Source: an uncultured Paracoccaceae bacterium
GTDB lineage: Bacteria; Pseudomonadota; Alphaproteobacteria; Rhodobacterales; Rhodobacteraceae
NCBI GenBank assembly: GCA_947495795.1
Contig: CANMAI010000005.1
Span: forward strand, 1-64,000
Reading direction: 5' to 3'
DNA length: 64,000 nt
Shown here piece after piece: positions 16,275-23,737 of the stretch. How positions within the stretch are numbered: position 1 is the stretch's first letter; every line of letters starts with the position of its first letter. Position numbers and translations under genes: made by a program. The notes beneath the pieces are model-generated. The model was given only the letters and a program-made list of their open reading frames with translations. It was not told where the DNA came from and searched no databases.

Positions 16275-17053
16275 TGGCCGATCCCATTATCCGCATGGTT
16301 GATATCGAGAAGCATTTCGGCCGGGTGATAGCACTTGCCGGAGTGACGTTGGAGATTTTTCCGGGTGAATGCCATTGTCTGTTGGGGGACAATGGTGCCG
16401 GAAAGTCGACCTTTATCAAGACGATGTCTGGCGTGCACAAGCCGACGCATGGCGAGATTTTCTTTGAAGGCCAGCCCCTTCATTTTGATGACCCTCGGGA
16501 CGCAATTACTGCAGGGATTGCAACCGTTTACCAGGATCTTGCAATGATTCCGCTGATGAGCGTCAGCCGGAATTTCTTTATGGGCAACGAGCCCTTGAAG
16601 CGCATTGCCGGTTTCCCGTTCTTCGATCATGCCCGCGCCAATACCGTGACGATGGAGGAGATGCGAAAGATGGGCATCAATCTGCGCGGGCCCGATCAGG
16701 CGGTCGGCACGCTTTCCGGTGGGGAGCGGCAAACTGTTGCCATTGCGCGAGCTGTCTATTTTGGCGCAAAGGTCTTAATATTGGATGAACCAACCTCCGC
16801 TCTGGGCGTCCGGCAAACCTCCAACGTGTTGGCGACGATTGATCGGGTGCGAAAGAAGGGCATTGCGGTTGTGTTTATCACGCACAACGTTCGGCATGCG
16901 TTGGCTGTGGGAGACCGGTTTACCGTGCTTAACCGGGGTAAGACGATGGGTACGGCAATGCAGGGTGAAATCACGCCCGAGGAGTTGCAGGATCTCATGG
17001 CGGGGGGGCAGGAGATGGCCGAACTTGAAGGTTCTCTCGGCGGAACTGTCTGA
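16271..17053 (+). CDS. ABC transporter ATP-binding protein, single-domain CUT2 type
   Basis: 260 residues, one nucleotide-binding domain, unlike the duplicated RbsA/XylG type. Walker A is GDNGAGKST (residues 39-47), the signature LSGGERQ, Walker B VLILDEPTSAL and the switch His THNVRHA. Single-domain ATPases of this sort work with fructose/inositol-type permeases of alphaproteobacteria (FrcA-like). It energises import by the preceding permease and binding protein. The next gene starts about 100 bp downstream on the same strand. Confidence 0.9.
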   Translation: MMADPIIRMVDIEKHFGRVIALAGVTLEIFPGECHCLLGDNGAGKSTFIKTMSGVHKPTHGEIFFEGQPLHFDDPRDAITAGIATVYQDLAMIPLMSVSRNFFMGNEPLKRIAGFPFFDHARANTVTMEEMRKMGINLRGPDQAVGTLSGGERQTVAIARAVYFGAKVLILDEPTSALGVRQTSNVLATIDRVRKKGIAVVFITHNVRHALAVGDRFTVLNRGKTMGTAMQGEITPEELQDLMAGGQEMAELEGSLGGTV

Positions 17054-17157
17054 TTTTTATTGAAAAGCTGAGCTGCCAACTGTGACGGTACGCGGTATTG
17101 CGTCTCCTCCAATTGCAGGGCAGAACCACGCGGAGCGGCTTGCGGGAGGTTCTGAGC

Positions 17158-18378
17158 ATGGCAAAGAAGCGTATTCTCTTCGTAACATATGGCGGAGGGC
17201 ATATTACCATGATCCTCCCCGTGATGAGAGCATTGCGGGATATGGCTCCGGATGTGGAGCCCGTGCTAATGGCCCTTACAACGGGCTACAATCAAGCCAG
17301 GATTGCCGGTGAAAAGCCTTTGGGTTTTGCCGATTTCGCGCATTTGGCCGATGCCGAAAGCGCTCTGAAGCATGGCAGGCGGTTGCTTGGGGAGAATGCT
17401 GGCGCGAATGTATCTGAAGCCGAGAGCCTTGCCTATTTAGGTATCAGTTACAGTGAGCTGGAGGAAGATCTGGGGCCGAAGGGTGCGGCTGACGCCTATG
17501 CGAAAAAGGGGCGTGCTGCGTTCGCACCCGTGCGATTTATGGAGCGCGTTATTCAGGAATGCCGCGCTGATGTTGTGGTCGCCACCAACTCACCACGGGC
17601 CGAGGGCGCTTCGCTGAAAGCGGCGAACAGGCTGGGCGTGCCCTGCATTTCGCTGATCGACCTGCTGCCCTATCAGGCCAAGATACTGACAAAAAATGAT
17701 TTTTGGCCTGACAGGATATGCGTTCTTGCCGAACCGACAGCGGCATATCTGCGGGATCACGGAGCGCCGGAGGAGCGGGTTCTCATCACCGGTAACCCTG
17801 CTTTTGATGGGCTTGCGGCTGATAGTCTGAGGGTGGATGCTGATCGTTTTCTGGGACAAAAAGGTTGGCGGGGGAAGGCTCCTGTTCTCTTCGGAGGGCA
17901 TCTTGACGTGAGCGCTGAAGGAGATGCCCAGCTGGACGTTGTGCGAAAAACCTCTTCAATTCTAGAAGCTTACGTGAAAGAGCGGGAAGATCGGGCTCTC
18001 ATCCTGCGCTACCATCCGAGTTGCTGGCTGGAAATGCCGCGGCCGGATGAGCACCCGAACATTCACTTCAGCATCACGCCGGAGGAGCCGATCCACCCTC
18101 TGATTGTGGCGTCTTCAGTTATCGTTGTGCAGAATTCTACGGTCGGGCTCGAAGCGTCTATCGCTGGTAAGCCTGTGATATCTCTGGAATATCTGGAAGC
18201 CGGGCCTCTCCGCATGTCTTGGGCGGCGAATGGTGTTTCGCGGGCGTGCAGGGATTGGGAAGACCTGACGGCCATGATTGATCAGGATATTGACGCACCC
18301 GCATCATCCTCTCGTCCGTTCAAAACGGACGGAAATGCATCAATACGTATCGGAGAAACTATACTGTCGCTTATCTAA
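17158..18378 (+). CDS. GT-B-fold protein, glycosyltransferase or UDP-GlcNAc 2-epimerase-like, unknown substrate
   Basis: 406 residues from the ATG at 17158, which has GGGAGG 10 bp upstream. The N-terminal half begins with a glycine-rich nucleotide-type loop (ILFVTYGGGHITMILPVMRA). The C-terminal half has HPSCWLEMP and the donor-binding-like stretch VVQNSTVGLEASIAGKPVIS followed by a Glu. These resemble the GT-B fold of UDP-GlcNAc 2-epimerases and CDP-glycerol/polysaccharide transferases. No membrane segment is seen. It follows the inositol importer on the same strand. Its role there is not obvious; attaching sugar to inositol or a surface polymer are guesses. Specific function unknown. Confidence 0.6.
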   Translation: MAKKRILFVTYGGGHITMILPVMRALRDMAPDVEPVLMALTTGYNQARIAGEKPLGFADFAHLADAESALKHGRRLLGENAGANVSEAESLAYLGISYSELEEDLGPKGAADAYAKKGRAAFAPVRFMERVIQECRADVVVATNSPRAEGASLKAANRLGVPCISLIDLLPYQAKILTKNDFWPDRICVLAEPTAAYLRDHGAPEERVLITGNPAFDGLAADSLRVDADRFLGQKGWRGKAPVLFGGHLDVSAEGDAQLDVVRKTSSILEAYVKEREDRALILRYHPSCWLEMPRPDEHPNIHFSITPEEPIHPLIVASSVIVVQNSTVGLEASIAGKPVISLEYLEAGPLRMSWAANGVSRACRDWEDLTAMIDQDIDAPASSSRPFKTDGNASIRIGETILSLI

Positions 18379-18706
18379 CATATTGAACGTAAACACTAAA
18401 ACTAAGAGCCAGCAACGCAAATCAAAGCGCCGGCACGCAACCCCCCTAAGCATGAACCCGGTACTCTCGAGCTCATGTCAGACAAATTAGACAATAATCA
18501 TGTCAGAAAAAGGGCTGGAAGTATGTTCATTTTGTGTTTGTCCACAATACCTTCAGAAGAGGGTGCGAAATTGTAAAAAGTAACGCGATACTGTTCTGCG
18601 TACGGCACGTTAATATTTGAACCGGCGATCGAATTTTGTGCGTATGGATTTGGTACGGGTTTGGTACGGGTTTGGTAACGCAAAAAAACGTTAACGGAGG
18701 TCGGGA
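18379..18706. other. Intergenic region without a gene
   Basis: 328 bp of relatively AT-rich sequence between two plus-strand genes. No ORF with a plausible start is seen and I recognise no protein in any frame. The only structured element is the 11-bp tandem triplet at 18649-18681 close to the downstream start codon. Confidence 0.6.
18649..18681 (+). repeat. Three 11-bp in-phase tandem repeats, copy A
   Basis: TTTGGTACGGG, TTTGGTACGGG and TTTGGTAACGC follow each other without gap, then a run of A. The period of 11 bp is close to one helical turn. The same architecture, with the third unit also ending AAYGC and followed by A-rich sequence, recurs at 22468-22500. Here it ends 25 bp before the Dabb gene start. 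It could be a protein-binding iteron set or a member of an interspersed repeat family. Confidence 0.75.
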
Positions 18707-19021
18707 ATGATCCGCCATATTGTCTTGCTGAAGCCGAAGCTCTCTATAGATGAGAACGCTTTGGGCGAAGTATGGCGGGCACTGCTTGCCGTTGGAGAGT
18801 ATGTTCCGATGATCTCTGCCGAATGGGGTAGAAATATCAGCCCCGAAAATCTTGATAGAGGATACAGCGCGGGCTTCACGATGGATTTTGCAGATTCAGA
18901 AACCCGAGATGCCTATTTGGTTCACCCCGCACATAAGGCCGCCGCCGAACAGCTGGTGGCGCTGCTCGACGGCGGGGTGGAGGGGGTGCTGGTGTTTGAC
19001 TTCGACATTCAGGCGGGCTGA
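18707..19021 (+). CDS. Dabb (stress-responsive A/B barrel) family protein
   Basis: 104 residues with an ACGGAGG ribosome site. The start MIRHIVLLKPK and the later YSAGFTMDFADSETRDAYLV and HPAHKAAAEQL are the classic Dabb ferredoxin-like alpha/beta dimeric barrel signature (xHxVxxK, then YxHPxH). Family members range from stress proteins to small enzymes acting on polyketides, so function cannot be assigned. Its last 13 bp overlap the convergent membrane-protein gene. The tandem 11-bp repeat lies immediately upstream. Confidence 0.85.
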   Translation: MIRHIVLLKPKLSIDENALGEVWRALLAVGEYVPMISAEWGRNISPENLDRGYSAGFTMDFADSETRDAYLVHPAHKAAAEQLVALLDGGVEGVLVFDFDIQAG

Positions 19022-19491
19022 GGCACTGTTTTGACGCTCTTCTGAAATTCGAGTGCGCCGATTGCAACGAGCGCATAGACGATGTGCCCCCAGAGCGCGA
19101 CCCATGTGATGCCGGTGAAGCCGAGGAAGGGCTTCATGCCTGCCACAAGGTGGGCCATGATATAGAGCGCGAAGATCCAAAGCACGATGCCGTAAGCAAT
19201 GGCCGGGATGATGATCGGCAATTTCGGCAATGTGGCCTGCCAGACGGGCCTGGCGATCAGGAGCCAGCCAAGCGGATAGGCAAGAAGGCCTGCCGCGAGA
19301 TGCAGGCCCTCGGCACCTGGGCGGTAGCCTGCGCCGAAGAGTGCCTTAATCGTGGCATTGGCAAGGCCGACGGGGGCGAGCTGCGCGAAGCCGCTTGCAG
19401 GGGCGAGAACCTGACCGAAGAAATCGAATGCGATGGTGGCAAGGGCGCCTGCAACGAGGATGGCCCAGAAGGGTGTGAGAAGGCTTTTCAT
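19009..19491 (-). CDS. Predicted inner-membrane protein, unknown function
   Basis: 160 residues with about four hydrophobic segments (residues ~5-25, ~60-82, ~88-115 and ~122-148). The first follows MKSLLTPFWAILVAGALATI and the last contains GFTGITWVALWGHIVYALVA. An internal hydrophilic loop includes FGAGYRPGAEGLHLAAG. It resembles uncharacterised conserved membrane proteins of Rhodobacteraceae, but I do not recognise a named family. The ATG is preceded by a reasonable AGGAGA-type site. It converges on the Dabb gene with a 13-bp overlap. Confidence 0.7.
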   Translation of the reverse strand: MKSLLTPFWAILVAGALATIAFDFFGQVLAPASGFAQLAPVGLANATIKALFGAGYRPGAEGLHLAAGLLAYPLGWLLIARPVWQATLPKLPIIIPAIAYGIVLWIFALYIMAHLVAGMKPFLGFTGITWVALWGHIVYALVAIGALEFQKSVKTVPQPA

Positions 19492-20172
19492 GATGATCTC
19501 CTGACTGAAGTTTCCAGAGTGTTATGCCGGGCAAGGAGATGCCTGCGAACCCGCCTCACGCGGAGATGTTCGTACGGCTGCTCTGCGGGTGGTTTTGTAA
19601 TATTGGTCTGAAACAAGCGGTTGGTTTGGCTGACGCGCGCGTGAGATGGCGCAGCATTGTTTCAGTTTGCGGCCCCGGGGGTGGTTAGGGTGGAGCATTG
19701 TTCGCTAGAACGTTTCGCTTTTAACTGGAGTTGCCTTGTCACCAAAAGCCTGAGAGCGCGGCAATGCTTTGCCAATTCAGGTTTCGGGCGAACACTGTAG
19801 CCTCCCACTATCAGAAACAGGGTCTGATAAGGCCTGGCTGGCCCAATTTATGAACCTGGAGGCGGGAAGCGTGCGAAAGATGGTGGCATTTGCGCTGCTC
19901 TAACGGGAATGGAGAAAGGGATAGGTGTTCTCAGAGGCGAGCGGCTATATTTCGGGCGGGCTGGAGTTCGCCAGGAAGAACGAGCCGCAGCACGATACAT
20001 TTCTCTGCGGACAGGCGGCTTTCGAGGTGGATGATCTGGAGGCAGTGACAGAGCGGTTGAGTTTTTTGCGGCTCCTGTGCTCTGAAGCCGTTAGTTTGTC
20101 ATTTCGGAGATGCAGCACCTTTATATGGGGCCTCTTTGGACGCTCATTGAGACAAGTGCCCCGGTCTGACGC
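19492..20172. other. Long intergenic region, no convincing gene
   Basis: About 680 bp. One 83-codon plus-strand frame (19925-20176, GTG start) exists, but its sequence matches nothing I know and it lacks a clear ribosome site. A 7-bp inverted repeat TATCAGA/TCTGATA is at 19809-19829. The rest shows no feature I can name; it may be a decayed gene or the long leader of an unseen small RNA. Confidence 0.5.
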
Positions 20173-20382
20173 TTAGCGCAACGTGGCGAGACGCACCAGA
20201 TGAACGCCGATCATCGCTCCGTTCATGATGGCAACGGGCCAAACCTCTGCAAGGCACCCATAGGCCATGAACACGGATGATGCCGCGAGATGGCAAAGAC
20301 GCATGTGGAAGGCAGAGCGAACATAGGCCATCAGAACGAGAAGCGCACCGGCGGCGTAGTAAAGCAGATCAATGAATAGCAT
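20173..20382 (-). CDS. Small membrane protein with WPVxxxN motif, paralogue A
   Basis: 69 residues from the ATG at 20382 (GGGGGA upstream); a TTG 12 bp earlier is less likely. Two or three hydrophobic segments run MLFIDLLYYAAGALLVLMAY, then LCHLAASSVFMAYGCL, then WPVAIMNGAMIGVHLVRL. The pattern parallels the protein at 21824-22063 (WPVVILNSAMLAFLLWKR), so the two are paralogues. Both vaguely resemble the YgjV-type inner-membrane family, which has a similar aromatic-Pro-x4-Asn step. Function unknown. They bracket the HExxH gene. Confidence 0.7.
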   Translation of the reverse strand: MLFIDLLYYAAGALLVLMAYVRSAFHMRLCHLAASSVFMAYGCLAEVWPVAIMNGAMIGVHLVRLATLR

Positions 20383-20510
20383 CTTTTCCCCCAAGAATAT
20401 GGGGAGACATTTGCAGTTTGCGGTGCAGCCACTTGTTTCGCCAGATACAAAGGCCGGGTGGCTCGCGGTGAGTTGACTGTGCGTGAGGCGGTGGCCTTAC
20501 AGACCTCTCT

Positions 20511-20550
20511 ATCGTGAAACCTGCGGCTGCATCGTGAAACCTGCGGCCGA
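20511..20550. repeat. 20-bp tandem duplication
   Basis: ATCGTGAAACCTGCGGCTGC at 20511-20530 is repeated at 20531-20550 with only the last two or three bases differing. It lies in the gap between a small membrane-protein gene and the HExxH gene. It is probably a simple slippage or local duplication product. Confidence 0.8.
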
Positions 20551-20583
20551 CCCTTTATGTGGGCCTTCATGATCGTCTCAAAA

Positions 20584-21468
20584 TCAGTATGCGGTGCCCA
20601 GCCTGGCAAATGGGACCACGGCCTTGAAGAATGCCAGCGGCGGGCGGGCTTTGCCGGACATTCCGGACCCGAAGACATCCTGAATATCATTGCCCTCCAG
20701 AAGGAGGAAATACTCGCCGACCAATTGTGCCTGCTGCTCAACATTCAGTTTGTAAAAGTCGATCTCTGAAAGCTTTTTCTTGAGGTAGTCGTAATCCGAG
20801 CGTTCCCGGCGCTGCCATTTGGAAACCATATCTTCACGACTGGAGAAGCGTTTTGAGGCCGCCTTGGAGCGGTTCCAGGCGATTTCGGAGCGGCGCTTTG
20901 TACCGGTGCCGGCGGAAAGTGTATGCGCGAAAATATCCCCGTCGATCGTCTGGCCCGAGACAACCGTCGGCGCCACAACGGGCGTAACATATGGATCCAC
21001 CTGATATGTGGAAAGTTCTGTCATGAACATGTCCATCGCGTCAGAGTGATATTCATCCAGCTCTTCTTCCCGCTGATAGATCCGCTCCTTTATCCATTTC
21101 GGAACGGTTGGATCATCTTTGATGTTCTCCCACAAATTAAGGAGTTCCAGCCACTTGTCCTTGACTGCGAACCGCTGCAGGCGGGTGGTGCGCAACTGAC
21201 GGACACCGCTTTGGTGTTGCCAGACATGTGTGAGTTCATGGATTAGGGTGTAGCGCTGCCCCGCATCCTGGATCAACGAGAAATCATCCGGCGCGCCCCC
21301 TGGAAAGTAGATATCCCCGCCCCATTCATACGTGCGGGTTTCGTTGCTGCCGGGGCGGCCGCCATCATATATTTTGACAAGGTTCCAGCCGATACCGACG
21401 GGGCCGAACACCTTGGCGGCCATAGCTATCTCGCCGGGTTTCATGTTGCGGTGGGGGGGTGTTTGCAC
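20584..21468 (-). CDS. HExxH zinc-peptidase-like protein (vgr-related/DUF4157-like), orphan
   Basis: 294 residues from a GTG at 21468 (AAGG site 8-9 bp upstream); an ATG at 21444 is an alternative. The central motif LIHELTHVWQHQSG is a metallopeptidase-type HExxH followed by WQ, as in the domains found next to VgrG/Rhs toxins (DUF4157-like). The preceding MKPGEIAMAAKVFGPVGIGW and YDGGRPGSNETRTYEWGG also match that family. The C-terminal 150 residues are charged and helical with no recognised domain. No signal peptide is evident. No type VI secretion genes are in the window, so it may be an orphan effector or housekeeping homologue. Catalysis is not proven. Confidence 0.65.
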   Translation of the reverse strand: MQTPPHRNMKPGEIAMAAKVFGPVGIGWNLVKIYDGGRPGSNETRTYEWGGDIYFPGGAPDDFSLIQDAGQRYTLIHELTHVWQHQSGVRQLRTTRLQRFAVKDKWLELLNLWENIKDDPTVPKWIKERIYQREEELDEYHSDAMDMFMTELSTYQVDPYVTPVVAPTVVSGQTIDGDIFAHTLSAGTGTKRRSEIAWNRSKAASKRFSSREDMVSKWQRRERSDYDYLKKKLSEIDFYKLNVEQQAQLVGEYFLLLEGNDIQDVFGSGMSGKARPPLAFFKAVVPFARLGTAY

Positions 21469-21547
21469 GGAAAAAGCCTTGCTTAGAAAGGGGGAAATCT
21501 GCGCAAAGCTTAACGGTAGGACGCCCTCGGAGGCAACACTGTTGCGG

Positions 21548-21775
21548 CTATCCGCCCGCGGTTATCAGGATGAGCCCGACGAAGACAACCGGCACCAGCA
21601 GAAGGGCCGGGACGATCAACCCGGCAAGGCCGAACGTGAGGATTGAGATGCCCCAGACGGAAACGAGGGTGAGGAGAATATACCAAACGAATTCAGTGAG
21701 TTGTGCATCGTCTGTTTCGGGTTTTGCTGGCGCCACGGGGATGGCGGCGGTGATGTCGATCGTCGTCTCTCTCAT
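21548..21775 (-). CDS. Small membrane protein, translation start in a strong hairpin context
   Basis: 75 residues. A hydrophilic N-terminal 30 residues (MRETTIDITAAIPVAPAKPE, then TDDAQLTEF) is followed by a hydrophobic C-terminal part with two closely spaced membrane segments (VWYILLTLVSVWGISILTFG, then LAGLIVPALLLVPVVFVGLI). Small bacterial proteins of this shape are frequent and unassigned. Its ribosome-binding site AAGGAGAG is fully contained in one arm of the perfect 11-bp inverted repeat at 21781-21806, suggesting structural control of translation. Confidence 0.65.
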   Translation of the reverse strand: MRETTIDITAAIPVAPAKPETDDAQLTEFVWYILLTLVSVWGISILTFGLAGLIVPALLLVPVVFVGLILITAGG

Positions 21776-21780
21776 GGGTT

Positions 21781-21806
21781 ATCTCTCCTTTGTTGAAAGG
21801 AGAGAT
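21781..21806 (-). promoter_or_regulatory. Perfect 11-bp hairpin sequestering a Shine-Dalgarno sequence
   Basis: ATCTCTCCTTT (21781-21791) and AAAGGAGAGAT (21796-21806) are perfect reverse complements around GTTG. On the minus-strand transcript the second arm, AAAGGAGAGAT, ends 5 nt before the ATG at 21775 and is that gene's ribosome-binding site. There is no T tract after it, so it is not a terminator. The likely effect is to hide the site unless the hairpin opens through temperature, protein or RNA partner. Confidence 0.7.
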
Positions 21807-21823
21807 AGGGCACCCGGGGCGGT

Positions 21824-22063
21824 TTAGGAGTGCGACAAAGTGGGTGCGGTGCCGGAAAGGTTAACGCGCTTCCAGAGGAGGAAGGCGAGCATCGCGGAGT
21901 TCAGAATGACGACGGGCCAGATGCTGTGGAGTGCGCCGAAAATCGCAAAAGCCGTGCAAATACAAGCGAGTGCGGTGTGCAGCATCCAGCTTTGGCGGAC
22001 ATGTGCGAGGGCTGCGAAGAGGAAGGATCCTGCGACGAAGTAGAAGAATACGATACCGGACAT
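21824..22063 (-). CDS. Small membrane protein with WPVxxxN motif, paralogue B
   Basis: 79 residues from the ATG at 22063, which has GGAG 6 bp upstream (an ATG at 22075 lies on the other side of that site). Hydrophobic segments are MSGIVFFYFVAGSFLFAALA, LHTALACICTAFAIFGAL and WPVVILNSAMLAFLLW. It aligns along its whole length with the protein at 20173-20382 (x-YxxAGxxLxxxAxVR, then WPVxIxNxAM). Function unknown; possibly YgjV-like. Confidence 0.7.
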   Translation of the reverse strand: MSGIVFFYFVAGSFLFAALAHVRQSWMLHTALACICTAFAIFGALHSIWPVVILNSAMLAFLLWKRVNLSGTAPTLSHS

Positions 22064-22643
22064 TTTTAACTCCATTACGTTTTGTTAAATTTGTTTTGCC
22101 GGATAACCGGACGGGGGGCTGTTCGGTTGGAGACAGTTTTGGGGGATGTTTTTCGCAGACCTTTCAAGGGCTTGGGGGGCGGAAGCCTATTTTTACTGTA
22201 GATGCGCAACATGCGCCTGAGGGGGGTTAACGAATATTAACCTTTTAGCCCGATTCTCCGGTTGCGCCAAACGGACGAGAGGGTTTAGGGCCTCTTCCGG
22301 GACCTGCGCGGACAGGCTGATGCCGGAGAGGGAGAGGTTGGGAGGCCTTGTTTTATTGAGGTTGAGGCAGCGAATGCCCGGCTTTCGGAACAATGTATAC
22401 GTGCGCGGGTATTTGCCGATCGGGGCTTTGGGAGCCCGGATGCACGGCCCGCCCGGCCTTTGCTGGGTTTGGTATGGGTTTGGTACCGGTTTGGTAATGC
22501 AAAATTCCCGCGATCCGGGCCATTTTGGGCGAGCGATGCGGGTGGGCGGGCAGAGGTAACGGATTTGATGACCTTGGAGGTAATGGGTTTCGGAATGTGA
22601 AACTTGGGCCTAGGCTGGCCCGAAAATCCGGGGGAGGGTGCTC
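22064..22643. other. Intergenic region with 11-bp repeats
   Basis: About 580 bp between divergent genes. No credible ORF is seen. It contains GGTTAA-N6-TTAACC at about 22227-22244 and the second 11-bp triplet at 22468-22500. Some short frames read as Pro/Arg-rich nonsense. It may hold promoters for the flanking divergent genes. Confidence 0.5.
22468..22500 (+). repeat. Three 11-bp in-phase tandem repeats, copy B
   Basis: TTTGGTATGGG, TTTGGTACCGG and TTTGGTAATGC in direct succession, followed by AAAA. It is the same design and orientation as 18649-18681, with the TTTGGTA core invariant in all six units and the third unit ending AAYGC in both places. It lies about 143 bp before the VOC gene. 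Confidence 0.75.
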
Positions 22644-23066
22644 GTGAGCTGGTCGATCCATCATGTCAATCTTGAGGCCCGCGATGTGCGGAAGGCGGCG
22701 GCGTTTTACAGCGCCATTCTGGGGATGGCGGAGGCGGATTGGGTGTTTCCGAAAACGCGGGGGTACCTGCCGGGGGACCCGGACAAGCTGGCGCTGTTTG
22801 GCGATGGGCGGCAGAGCCACACGGGACTGCATTTGATTGCGCCCGATCCGGAGTTTGCGGAGAAGAATGACCTCACGCACAATCCCTCCGTCGGCGGGCA
22901 TGTGGCGATCGAGGTGGACGACTTGCAGACGGTGGTGCACCGGCTGAACGCGGCGGGCATCCGGTATTCTCTGACGGGGGAGTTTGCCATTCCGGGGATG
23001 CGGCACCTCTATGTGGAGGACCCGGAGGGAAATTTGATCGAGGTGAATGAGCGGCTGCGGGGGTAG
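22644..23066 (+). CDS. VOC-family (glyoxalase/bleomycin-resistance-like) protein
   Basis: 140 residues. The GTG at 22644 is chosen because GGGGAGG (22631-22637) lies 6 bp upstream; a GTG at 22638 would abut it. The start SWSIHHVNLEARDVRKAAAF is the first VOC beta-alpha unit with its metal-type His. VGGHVAIEVDDLQTVVHRL and HLYVEDPEGNLIEVNE supply the second His and the terminal Glu. Members include glyoxalases, dioxygenases and lyases. Substrate unknown. It stands alone on the plus strand. Confidence 0.82.
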   Translation: MSWSIHHVNLEARDVRKAAAFYSAILGMAEADWVFPKTRGYLPGDPDKLALFGDGRQSHTGLHLIAPDPEFAEKNDLTHNPSVGGHVAIEVDDLQTVVHRLNAAGIRYSLTGEFAIPGMRHLYVEDPEGNLIEVNERLRG

Positions 23067-23085
23067 GTTTGGCGGATGGTGCAAC

Positions 23086-23111
23086 GGTGGGTTTACACCC
23101 ACCCTAAGGGT
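23086..23111. repeat. REP-like palindrome
   Basis: GGTGGGT-TTAC-ACCCACC (23086-23103) is a 7-bp stem with 4-nt loop, directly followed by the small palindrome ACCCTAAGGGT (23101-23111). GGTGGG/CCCACCCTA-type palindromes are, from general knowledge, common interspersed repeats in Rhodobacteraceae. It could also act as a weak terminator for the VOC gene, although no T tract follows. Confidence 0.5.
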
Positions 23112-23146
23112 GCTAGGCTTTGGAAGCTTCTAGAGGAGACCGACCG

Positions 23147-23281
23147 ATGACCTGCCGTACCCTTGCCCTGATCCTTGCCTGCCTGACCCTGACCGGCTGC
23201 GTGGCCGCCATCGGCGCTGGCGGGGCAGTTGCGGTGGATGCCGCGCTGGAGAATGAGCGAGGTGGGGATGGGTTGTTTTGA
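23147..23281 (+). CDS. Small lipoprotein, 44 residues
   Basis: ATG at 23147 with a GAGGAG ribosome site. The protein is MTCRTLALILACLTLTGCVA plus IGAGGAVAVDAALENERGGDGLF. The lipobox LTGC predicts cleavage before Cys18 and lipidation, leaving a 27-residue mature peptide with a Gly/Ala stretch. The Val after the Cys does not signal inner-membrane retention by the Asp+2 rule. It resembles the very small entericidin-like or uncharacterised lipoproteins common in alphaproteobacteria. Function unknown. Confidence 0.7.
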   Translation: MTCRTLALILACLTLTGCVAAIGAGGAVAVDAALENERGGDGLF

Positions 23282-23366
23282 CCTTAAGGTGGATTGCCTG
23301 AGTCATTCTCATCTACTTTGTTGCTTTGCCCAACTTGACTGCATATGTTCACATTTTGTTCAAGTG

Positions 23367-23441
23367 TTATCCACATGGTTTCAAGATCGAATAATGTTCG
23401 ATATGTAAGTGTGGCAAAGATGAATCGAAAAGTTATCCACA
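23367..23441 (+). promoter_or_regulatory. Two perfect DnaA boxes
   Basis: TTATCCACA occurs at 23367-23375 and again at 23433-23441 in the same orientation, 66 bp apart, in AT-rich intergenic DNA before the Fic module. This 9-mer is the strongest DnaA-binding box. I see no AT-rich 13-mer series or replication gene beside them. They might regulate the Fic operon, titrate DnaA, or mark a remnant of a replicon that brought the module in. Function inferred only from sequence. Confidence 0.6.
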
Positions 23442-23524
23442 GACGCTCGGCAAAATGAATCATTGAGCCTTGTGCTACTGTTGGCGTACATCTTGTCAAA
23501 AACGGCACAGGAGCAACACACAAA

Positions 23525-23731
23525 ATGCCCGACAGGAAACAGTTTTTGAATCCTCAGGTAATCGATGAAGAGCTTGGAGTTTTGATACGGACAGCAAGGA
23601 CACGTGGCGTGTCCGATGACGAACTGAAAGAGCAAAGCGTAAGTTTTGCGTTCGGAAATGCCATGAATAATCAAGATATAACGAAGGACACAGTCCGCGA
23701 AACGTCAAAGCGGCTCAGCGTGAGAAGTTAA
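23525..23731 (+). CDS. Probable antitoxin of the Fic module
   Basis: 68 residues, ATG at 23525 with AGGAG 9 bp upstream. It is a helical charged protein reading DDELKEQSVSFAFGNAMNNQ, then DITKDTVRETSKRL. Class I Fic modules have a small antitoxin just upstream whose inhibitory helix carries (S/T)xxxE(G/N). Here the corresponding stretch may be SFAFGN, with Gly where the inhibitory Glu is expected. Size, position and AT-rich composition support an antitoxin; the inhibitory mechanism is uncertain. Its stop is followed at once by AGGAGG and a terminator-like hairpin before the toxin ATG. Confidence 0.6.
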   Translation: MPDRKQFLNPQVIDEELGVLIRTARTRGVSDDELKEQSVSFAFGNAMNNQDITKDTVRETSKRLSVRS

Positions 23732-23737
23732 AGGAGG

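Noticed and set aside
19925-20176. 83-codon plus-strand frame with a GTG start
   Set aside because: No clear ribosome site, no recognisable family, and the C-terminal half looks non-coding. A VOC-like stretch (FEVDDLEAVTERL) is too short to claim a relic.
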